DNA from: DASZHJ01 sp035581425
GTDB taxonomy: Bacteria > Pseudomonadota > Alphaproteobacteria > ATCC43930 > CGMCC-115725
Length of the DNA: 23,126 nt
Direction: 5' to 3'
Assembly: GCA_035581425.1 (NCBI GenBank)
Contig: DATJVP010000034.1
Location: forward strand, 1 to 23,126
Part shown: positions 17,567-23,126 of the stretch, one piece after another
Position numbering within the stretch: position 1 is the first letter of the stretch
Layout of the letters: each line of letters begins with the position of its first letter
The notes under the pieces: generated by a model
Told to the model about the DNA's origin: nothing
Seen by the model: only the letters and a program-made list of their open reading frames with translations
Database searches by the model: none
Made by a program: the position numbers and the translations under genes

Positions 17567-18441
17567 GCGCGGAATTGCGGCAGCAGCTCTTCGGCAACAT
17601 CGCGGAGGCGGTCGAGCGGAACCGCCCGCACATCCGGCGCACGCGTGCCCGCGCCTGGCGTGGGATCGCATTGGCGGCGCTGCTCTTCACCCTGCTCTGT
17701 GCGGGTCTCTGGTGGATCGATTTCGGTCCCGCGCGGATGCTCGCGGGGATCGAGAAATTCGGGGCAATCCTCCTGCGCATGATGCCGCCGACGCCGGATA
17801 CCTGGAGCCGCTTCACGCTTTATTTCCATGCGCTGCTGGAGACGCTGGGGCTCGCGCTCATCGGAACGCTGGCGGCGGCGGTGCTCGCCTTCCCTCTGGG
17901 GCTCCTTGCTGCGCGCGACGTGAGCGAGAGCCGACTGCTCCACATGCTGCTCCATCGCGTCTTCGACATGATCCGCGGCATCGACCGCTTCGTTTGGGCG
18001 CTCATCTTCGTGCGCGTCGTCGGGCTCGGTCCTTTCGCAGGCGCGCTCGCGATCGCCGTCACCAACATCGGCGCCTTCGGCAAGCTCTTCTCCGAGACGT
18101 TCGACGCGAGCGACCGCAAGCCGGTGGAGGGCGTGCTTTCGACGGGCGGCGGCAAGGGCATGGCCGTGCGCTTCGCGATGATCCCCCAGGTCTTCCCGGT
18201 GATTGCGAGCCAGGTGCTCTACTACTTCGAATCCGACACGCGCTCGGCGACGGTTATCGGCATCGTCGGCGCCGGCGGTATCGGCCTCATCCTCTACGAG
18301 GAGATCCGCACCCTCGAATGGCAGCACGTCGCCTGCCTCATCCTCATGATCCTCGTCACCGTTGCCGCGATCGACGCGCTCTCCGGCATCGTCAGACGCT
18401 CCTTCATCGGCGCCGAGCCGCGCGATCCCCCGAGCGACTGA
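17563..18441 (+). CDS. phnE: Phosphonate ABC transporter permease (second)
   Basis: A 292-residue permease homologous to the preceding gene. After an N-terminal cytoplasmic segment rich in Arg (about 1-32) and one helix (about 33-50), the core helices start near 90. The ATPase-contact loop is ETFDASDRKPVEGVLSTGGG with AVRFAMIPQVFPVIAS, and the end has SATVIGIVGAGGIGLILYEEIRT. Two different PhnE subunits presumably form a heterodimeric channel, as in many alphaproteobacterial phn loci. It is the last gene of the transporter operon. No C-P lyase (phnG-M), phosphonatase or phosphite dehydrogenase gene is adjacent. Confidence 0.93.
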   Translation: MSAELRQQLFGNIAEAVERNRPHIRRTRARAWRGIALAALLFTLLCAGLWWIDFGPARMLAGIEKFGAILLRMMPPTPDTWSRFTLYFHALLETLGLALIGTLAAAVLAFPLGLLAARDVSESRLLHMLLHRVFDMIRGIDRFVWALIFVRVVGLGPFAGALAIAVTNIGAFGKLFSETFDASDRKPVEGVLSTGGGKGMAVRFAMIPQVFPVIASQVLYYFESDTRSATVIGIVGAGGIGLILYEEIRTLEWQHVACLILMILVTVAAIDALSGIVRRSFIGAEPRDPPSD

Positions 18442-18466
18442 GCCCGAACACATCCCGCTGCGGCCG

Positions 18467-18475
18467 TGCTAGCAT
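18467..18475 (+). promoter_or_regulatory. Possible extended -10 promoter before the NHL gene
   Basis: TGCTAGCAT (18467-18475) fits an extended -10 (TGN-TATAAT) at 6 of 8 informative positions, with only a poor -35. It would start transcription near 18482, ahead of a good ribosome binding site. Offered as a candidate only. Confidence 0.28.
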
Positions 18476-18508
18476 CGAGACGAGCCGGCCTGTCAGAGGG
18501 AGAGCCGC

Positions 18509-19486
18509 ATGGCGAACGAGGCGAGTGCCGACGTGATCCTCGGCAGCGGACCCTTCCGCTACCGGGTGCTTCGCCAATGGGGCGAGCTGCCGACGGGTTG
18601 GCGCTACGGCGACGTGGCAGCCGTCGGCGTCGACCGCAAGGACAACGTCTACGTCTTCAACCGCGGCCCCCATCCCATGATCGTCTACGACCGCGAGGGC
18701 CGCTTCGTGCGCTCCTGGGGCGAAGGCATTTTCAAACGGGCGCACGGGCTGCACATGGGGCCGGACGAGACGCTCTACCTGACCGACGATGGCGACCACA
18801 CCGTGCGGCAATGCCGGCTCGACGGCGCGGTACTGATGACGATCGGAATTCCCGGCAGGCCGTCGTCCTTCATGAGCGGTCTGCCCTTCCACCGCTGCAC
18901 TCACACCGCGCTCTCGCCGAAGGGCGAGATCTACATCGCCGACGGCTATGGCAATGCGTGCGTTCACAAATACTCGCCCGATGGCAAGCTGCTCTTCTCC
19001 TGGGGCGAACCCGGCACCGACCCCGGCGAGTTCAACATCGTGCACAACATCTGCTGCGATGCCGAGGGCTGGGTCTACGTCGCCGACCGCGAGAACCATC
19101 GCGTGCAAGTCTTCGACGGCGAGGGCAAATACGAGACGCAGTGGAACAACCTGCACCGTCCCTGCGGGCTCTATATGGAGAGCGGCAAGGACCCGCTCTG
19201 CTTCATCGGCGAGCTCGGCCCTGGTTACGCCATCAACCGCGACGCGCCCAATCTCGGTCCGCGCATCAGCATCCTCACGAGCGAGGGGAAGCTCCTCGCG
19301 CGGCTCGGACGCATGCACGCGGGCGAGGCGGTCGGGCAATTCATTGCGCCGCACGGGCTCGCGATCGACAGCCGTGGCGACCTCTACGTCGCAGAGGTCT
19401 CAAACACGGCCTGGCCGCAGATCTATCCGCCCCTGGATCCCCCGCGCGAGCTGCGCTGCCTGCAGAAGCTCGTCAAGGTTTCCTGA
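18509..19486 (+). CDS. NHL-repeat protein, peptidyl-hydroxyglycine amidating lyase-like
   Basis: A 325-residue beta-propeller with about six NHL-type blades. It aligns, from memory, with the lyase domain (PAL) of animal peptide-amidating enzyme, which cleaves alpha-hydroxyglycine to an amide plus glyoxylate. The match is clearest in IYIADGYGNACVHKYSPDG and VYVADRENHRVQVF. The three zinc-ligand histidines appear kept: His79 (RAHGL), His179 (IVHNI) and His282 (APHGL). The catalytic Tyr (Tyr147 in DGYGN) and an Arg (Arg52) are kept as well; the Met beside the third His is Ala281-side text here. There is no signal peptide, so it is probably cytoplasmic. GAGGGAGAG stands 4 bases before the ATG. 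The true bacterial substrate is unknown. The transporter and hydrolases downstream suggest a catabolic setting. Confidence 0.87.
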   Translation: MANEASADVILGSGPFRYRVLRQWGELPTGWRYGDVAAVGVDRKDNVYVFNRGPHPMIVYDREGRFVRSWGEGIFKRAHGLHMGPDETLYLTDDGDHTVRQCRLDGAVLMTIGIPGRPSSFMSGLPFHRCTHTALSPKGEIYIADGYGNACVHKYSPDGKLLFSWGEPGTDPGEFNIVHNICCDAEGWVYVADRENHRVQVFDGEGKYETQWNNLHRPCGLYMESGKDPLCFIGELGPGYAINRDAPNLGPRISILTSEGKLLARLGRMHAGEAVGQFIAPHGLAIDSRGDLYVAEVSNTAWPQIYPPLDPPRELRCLQKLVKVS

Positions 19487-19493
19487 TCGCGGC

Positions 19494-19509
19494 ATCGCAC
19501 TCCTGCGAT
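19494..19509 (+). other. Small hairpin after the NHL gene
   Basis: ATCGCA (19494-19499) and TGCGAT (19504-19509) form a perfect 6-bp stem with loop CTCC, 8 bases past the stop. There is no T tract; it may be fortuitous. Confidence 0.25.
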
Positions 19510-19537
19510 TCCCGAAACGCGAAGCATTCCCCGGCGC

Positions 19538-20428
19538 ATGCCCTCGGATAGCACGCCTCAGCGCCTACCCGACGCCTTGCGCGGCATACTGCTGATGTGC
19601 CTTGGCGTCACCATGTTCCCTTTCCTCAACACCTGCGCGAAGCTCCTAAGCACGGAGTATCCGCTGCTCGAGATCGTGTGGGCGCGCTTCACCGGGCACT
19701 TCGTGGTGATGGCGCTGATCTTCCTGCCGGGGCGCGGCTGGCGCCTCTTCGCGGCGCATCGGCTCTCGATCCAGATTGTCCGCTCGGTGCTGCTGCTGGG
19801 CTCGACCCTTTTCTTCATCCGCGCGATCGGCACGGTTCCGCTCGCCACAGCCTCCACCATCGGCTTCACCACGCCCCTCATGGTGACGGCGCTCTCTGTG
19901 CCGATGCTGCACGAAGCCGTGGGACCGCGCCGCTGGGCCGCGGTCGGGGTGGGCTTCATCGGTGCCCTCATCGTGATCCGACCCGGCAGCGGCTTCACCG
20001 ATCCCGCGGTGCTGCTTCTCATCGGCTCTGCCACCTGCTACGCGCTCTACCAGATCGCGACACGGCGGGGCGCTTTCCACGACAACGCCGAGACCGGCAT
20101 CGTCTATGCCGCGCTCATCGGCACCATCGTGATGAGCGCGCTAGTCCCCTTCGATTTCGTGCCGCCGCGAAAGCCCACCGACTATCTCCTGTTCGCGGCA
20201 CTGGGGATCTTCGGCGGCTTCGGCCATTACTTCGTGACGCAAGCTTTCCGCCTCGGACCCGCTGCGCTGATCTCGCCGCTCGGCTATGTCGAACTCATCG
20301 GCACCACCGTCATGGGCTATCTCGTCTTCGGGAATTTCCCGGATTTCTGGACCTGGGTGGGCGCCACCCTGATCGTCGCCTCCGGCATCTACATCGCGTT
20401 CCGCGAGCGCCGACGGCGCAAGGTCTGA
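19538..20428 (+). CDS. DMT-superfamily transporter (EamA)
   Basis: A 296-residue inner-membrane protein with ten predicted helices made of two EamA repeats (about 15-148 and 158-290), the standard drug/metabolite transporter layout. Recognisable text includes MFPFLNTCAKLLSTEYPLLEIVWARF in helices 1-2, PLATASTIGFTTPLMVTALSV, and GGFGHYFVTQAFRLGPAALISPLGYVELIGT in the second half, with a positively charged tail RERRRRKV. Family members export amino acids or other small metabolites; the substrate cannot be predicted. The ribosome binding site is weak. It lies between the NHL gene (51 bases) and the M20 hydrolase gene (58 bases), all in one direction. Confidence 0.93.
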   Translation: MPSDSTPQRLPDALRGILLMCLGVTMFPFLNTCAKLLSTEYPLLEIVWARFTGHFVVMALIFLPGRGWRLFAAHRLSIQIVRSVLLLGSTLFFIRAIGTVPLATASTIGFTTPLMVTALSVPMLHEAVGPRRWAAVGVGFIGALIVIRPGSGFTDPAVLLLIGSATCYALYQIATRRGAFHDNAETGIVYAALIGTIVMSALVPFDFVPPRKPTDYLLFAALGIFGGFGHYFVTQAFRLGPAALISPLGYVELIGTTVMGYLVFGNFPDFWTWVGATLIVASGIYIAFRERRRRKV

Positions 20429-20486
20429 ACGCTGGCGGCGGAACCGGCCGCGCATTAAGGTTTTCCCCCAGCAGGAGGAGCTTACC

Positions 20487-21716
20487 ATGCCGATAATCAA
20501 TGGCCCGCGGCTGATGGACGATCTGCATCGTCTCGCGGAGTTCGGGCGCTACAAGACCGGCGTCCACCGGCCCACCTACTCCAAGATCGACATGGAGGCG
20601 CGCCACTGGCTCGCGCATCGCATGAGCGAGGCCGGGCTCGAACCGACGATCGACGGGATCGGCACTGTCATCGGGCGCAGCGGGAAGGCCGGCCCGCGTC
20701 TCCTCGTGGGCTCGCACGTCGAGACGCAGCCCTACTCCGGCTGGCTCGACGGCGCCATGGGTGTGCTCTACGGGCTCGAGCTCGCGCGCGCCTTCGCCGA
20801 GGACGCCGCCACCGCCGATCTCGCGATCGACGTCGGGGCCTGGGCGGATGAGGAAGGCTATTACGGCTCGCTCCTCGGGAGCCGCTCCTTCTGCGGGGAG
20901 ATCACGGAATCGGACATCGACGCCGCCGAGAACAAGATCGACGGCAAGAAGCTTCGCGAGGCGCTCGACGAGGCAGGCCTCTCCGGTCGTGCGCGCGAGC
21001 ATCTCGATCCCAAACGCTACGTGGGATATCTCGAGGCGCATGTCGAGCAAGGCGATACACTCGACAACAGCGGGCTTCGTCTCGGCATCGTCACGGGAAT
21101 CGTGGGGATCAATCTCTACCGCCTCACCTTCCATGGACAGCAAAACCACGCGGGCACGACGCGGATGGCCGTGCGCAAGGACGCGGGGGTGGCTCTGGTG
21201 CGGCTCGCCGCTGCCATCGACAAGCGATTCCCGGAGGTGGCGGGACCGCGCTCGGTTTGGACCACGGGCCGCATCACTCTCGACCCCGGCGCGCCCAGCG
21301 TGATCCCGGGCATGGCGGAGATGCTTTTCCAGTTCCGCGATGTCGAGCCTGAGCGGCTCGCGGTCATGGAGCGGGCACTCGAGGCGCTCGTCGCCGAGGC
21401 GAACGCGCAAGGCCCGTGCCGCACCGTGCTCGAGACCATCTCCAAGAACCCGCCGCATGCGATGAGCGACCGCTTCCAGGACGCGCTCGAATGGGCGGCC
21501 GAGCGGCATGCGCCGAAGCTCCACCAGCGCCTTCCGAGCGCCGCCGGTCACGATGCTCAGGTCTTCGCGCGCCACATTCCCGCAGGCATGCTCTTCGTAC
21601 CGAGCATCGGTGGCGTGAGCCACCACTACACCGAGGATACGAAGGAAGCGGACATCGTGCTGGGCTGCCAAGCCTTCGCGGACGGTGCCGAGCGCATCCT
21701 CCGCCGCGCGGCCTGA
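20487..21716 (+). CDS. M20-family zinc amidohydrolase (allantoate / N-carbamoyl-L-amino-acid hydrolase type)
   Basis: A 409-residue member of the AllC/HyuC group, cytoplasmic dinuclear metal enzymes that hydrolyse N-carbamoyl or ureido compounds. Metal ligands are apparent: His77 in GSHVETQP, bridging Asp88 in WLDGAMGV, Glu122-Glu123 in WADEEGYYGS, His185 in LEAHVEQG, and the C-terminal His in GGVSHHYTED (379-380). The dimerisation domain contains HGQQNHAGTTRM (216-227). The motif is normally GSHxDT; here the Asp is Glu79, and Trp86-Leu87 replaces the usual Lys-Phe, so substrate range may differ. AGGAGGAG, 7 bases upstream, is a strong ribosome binding site. The alpha/beta hydrolase gene starts 8 bases after the stop. 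Confidence 0.92.
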   Translation: MPIINGPRLMDDLHRLAEFGRYKTGVHRPTYSKIDMEARHWLAHRMSEAGLEPTIDGIGTVIGRSGKAGPRLLVGSHVETQPYSGWLDGAMGVLYGLELARAFAEDAATADLAIDVGAWADEEGYYGSLLGSRSFCGEITESDIDAAENKIDGKKLREALDEAGLSGRAREHLDPKRYVGYLEAHVEQGDTLDNSGLRLGIVTGIVGINLYRLTFHGQQNHAGTTRMAVRKDAGVALVRLAAAIDKRFPEVAGPRSVWTTGRITLDPGAPSVIPGMAEMLFQFRDVEPERLAVMERALEALVAEANAQGPCRTVLETISKNPPHAMSDRFQDALEWAAERHAPKLHQRLPSAAGHDAQVFARHIPAGMLFVPSIGGVSHHYTEDTKEADIVLGCQAFADGAERILRRAA

Positions 21717-21724
21717 GCCTGGCG

Positions 21725-22723
21725 ATGCGGCGAACCACGCGCCGAGCGGCGCTGGCGGCGATCGCGGCGACGGCGATCGCGGGCAAAGCTGCGGCGCAAG
21801 CGCAGCGCCCGGCAGCACACGAGAAGTGGCAGCCCGGGCCGCCGCCTCATACCAAGGGCACGCGTATCTTCCTCGACTACGACCAGATCGAGCTCGACGC
21901 CGCGTTCAACCAGAGCTTCTGGGCCGCCGACATCGAGGAGACCCTCGCGCGCTTTGCCTCCGACAGCGAGCTCATGCGCGCCCGCCTGGGGGCGCCGCTT
22001 CGCGAGGCCTATGGCATCAGCGAGGTCGAGAAGATCGACGTCTACGCAACCAAGAAGCGCGAGGCGCCAATACACGTCTTCCTGCACGGCGGCGACTGGC
22101 GCGGTGGGGTCGCGAAGGATTACGGCTTTCCGGCGGAGGTCTTCGTCGCCGCGGGCGCACATTTCGCAGTGCCGGATTTCGCGGGCGTCCAATCGACCGG
22201 CGGCGCTCTCGCGCCGGTGGTCGAGCAGATCCGGCACGCGATAAGCTGGATCTACCGCAATGCCACGCGCTTCGGTGGCGACCGCAACCGCATCTATCTC
22301 TCCGGCCATTCCTCCGGCGGCCATCTTGCGGCGATCGCGCTGATGACCGACTGGAGCAGTTATGGCGCGCCATCGGACGTGCTCAAAGGCGGCCTTTGCA
22401 TCAGCGGCGTCTACGATTTGAAGCCGGTTCGACTTTCCTCGCGGAGCGCCTATCTCAAGCTCGACGAGCCGCAGCAGGAAGCGTTGAGCCCGATCCGCCA
22501 TATCGACATGCTCCGCACACCCGTAGTCGTCGCCTATGGCAGCGACGACAGTCCGGAGTTCCAGCGGCAGGGGAAGGAATTCGCGGCAGCGATCAAAGCC
22601 ACGAACCGGCCGCTCGAGCTCCTGGTGGGCCAGCACTACAACCACTTCGCGCTGCTGCAGACCCTGGCCAATCCCTACGGGCTCCTCGGCCGGGCGGCGC
22701 TGCAGCAGATGAAGCTCGCCTGA
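21725..22723 (+). CDS. Exported alpha/beta hydrolase, arylformamidase-like
   Basis: A 332-residue serine hydrolase. The N-terminus RRTTRRAALAAIAATAIAG ending AAAQA is a signal peptide, with a twin-arginine flavour (TTRRAAL), so the product is probably periplasmic. The oxyanion motif is HGGDWRGG (121-128), the nucleophile elbow is GHSSGG (Ser196), the acid is Asp274 or Asp275 in YGSDDSPEFQRQ, and the base is His307 in HYNHFAL. The HGGxW and SPEFxRQ motifs are those of the bacterial kynurenine formamidase/esterase family, but a secreted form makes a role in tryptophan breakdown less likely; ester or amide hydrolysis of an external compound is possible. It lies 8 bases after the M20 gene and is probably cotranscribed. 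Confidence 0.9.
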   Translation: MRRTTRRAALAAIAATAIAGKAAAQAQRPAAHEKWQPGPPPHTKGTRIFLDYDQIELDAAFNQSFWAADIEETLARFASDSELMRARLGAPLREAYGISEVEKIDVYATKKREAPIHVFLHGGDWRGGVAKDYGFPAEVFVAAGAHFAVPDFAGVQSTGGALAPVVEQIRHAISWIYRNATRFGGDRNRIYLSGHSSGGHLAAIALMTDWSSYGAPSDVLKGGLCISGVYDLKPVRLSSRSAYLKLDEPQQEALSPIRHIDMLRTPVVVAYGSDDSPEFQRQGKEFAAAIKATNRPLELLVGQHYNHFALLQTLANPYGLLGRAALQQMKLA

Positions 22724-22758
22724 GAGCGTCGTCCTTAGGCCAGCGAGGGAATGCGCCC

Positions 22759-23000
22759 ATGAAGCCCTCGTCGACTACCGCCAGCTCCATGAGCACGCCC
22801 CTGCGATCCCCGCGGCGCTGCGCAGCCGCTATGCGGCGGCGCGCGAGAGCGGCCTCGAGCCGTTGCTCCTCGAGCTCGTGAAGCTCCGAGCCTCGGAAAT
22901 CGACGGCTGCGCCTTCTCTCTCAACATGCACGCCGCCAACGCCCTCAAGCTCGGCGCAGATTGTCTCGACGACAGCCCCGAGAACACACCATTCACATGA
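22759..23000 (+). pseudogene. Frameshifted, truncated carboxymuconolactone decarboxylase (AhpD-like) remnant
   Basis: The reading frame with LVDYRQLHEHAPAIPAAL (from 22767) and LEPLLLELVKLRASEIDGCAFSLNMHAANALKLG is a clear carboxymuconolactone decarboxylase/AhpD-like N-terminal region. It has no start codon in its own frame. An ATG at 22759 with GAGGGA 8 bases upstream gives M-K-P and then the wrong frame; adding one C to the CCC at 22765-22767 would restore M-K-P-L-V-D-Y-R-Q. The usual CxxC pair is CAFS, lacking the second Cys, and the frame stops at 22998-23000 after about 80 codons where relatives run to roughly 150. Its tail overlaps the end of msrP. A sequencing error could explain the frameshift but not the other two defects. 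Confidence 0.75.
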
Positions 23001-23126
23001 AGAGCTTCTCGTCCTTGAGGCCCGCGTAGAGCGAGGCCACGAACTCGCCGTAGCCGTTGTAGAGGAGCGTCGGGCGCCGCTCGTTGGTGCCCAGGACGCG
23101 CTCGGACGCCTGGCTCCAGCGGGGGT
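22993..23126 (-). CDS. msrP: Protein-methionine-sulfoxide reductase catalytic subunit, C-terminal part
   Basis: Only the last 44 residues lie in the window, cut at the right edge. The text PRWSQASERVLG followed by RRPTLLYNGYGEFVASLYAG and the end KDEKLFM matches the characteristic C-terminus of MsrP (formerly YedY), the periplasmic molybdopterin enzyme that repairs oxidised methionines together with the membrane haem protein MsrQ. The upstream molybdopterin-binding core and Tat signal are outside the window. It is convergent with the AhpD-like remnant and overlaps it by 8 bases. Confidence 0.88.
   Translation of the reverse strand, partial: PRWSQASERVLGTNERRPTLLYNGYGEFVASLYAGLKDEKLFM

Overview
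This 23.1 kb window is high-GC, densely coded chromosomal DNA from an alphaproteobacterium. The assignment rests on three things: the carA-carB-greA block with a GatB/YqeY gene beside it, the trxB plus LsrB/VtlR-type LysR pair followed by an AbcR-like small RNA, and a promoter matching the alphaproteobacterial CTTGAC-N17-CTATAT pattern. I cannot name a genus. I see no phage, insertion sequence, CRISPR array, tRNA or rRNA. The region reads as core genome on the left and a transport and hydrolase accessory stretch on the right.

Left part (1-6460): a GatB/YqeY protein on the minus strand, divergent from carA-carB (carbamoyl-phosphate synthetase, feeding pyrimidine and arginine synthesis), then greA (transcript cleavage factor) and a convergent Lrp/AsnC regulator. 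The carA leader holds a good promoter candidate and an unexpected terminator-like hairpin.

Middle (6595-12383): an envelope-flavoured group. It contains a bacterial ELM1-family protein, a polytopic protein with two complete fused PAP2 phosphatase domains, a convergent GT39/ArnT-like membrane glycosyltransferase, and a 634-residue protein of unknown function.

Redox and regulation (12421-14601): trxB, then an LsrB/VtlR-type LysR regulator with no cysteine residue, its terminator, a LysR-box-like dyad, and a structured small RNA with exposed CUCCC motifs and a strong terminator. I interpret the RNA as an AbcR (alpha-r15) homologue; this is the most interesting element in the window.

Right part (14788-23126): phnC-phnD-phnE-phnE, a complete phosphonate/phosphate-ester type ABC importer behind a possible Pho box, without C-P lyase genes. 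It is followed by an NHL propeller protein that keeps most catalytic residues of peptidyl-hydroxyglycine amidating lyase, a DMT/EamA transporter, an M20 zinc amidohydrolase, an exported arylformamidase-like alpha/beta hydrolase, and a frameshifted, truncated carboxymuconolactone decarboxylase (AhpD-like) remnant. The C-terminus of msrP enters from the right edge on the minus strand.
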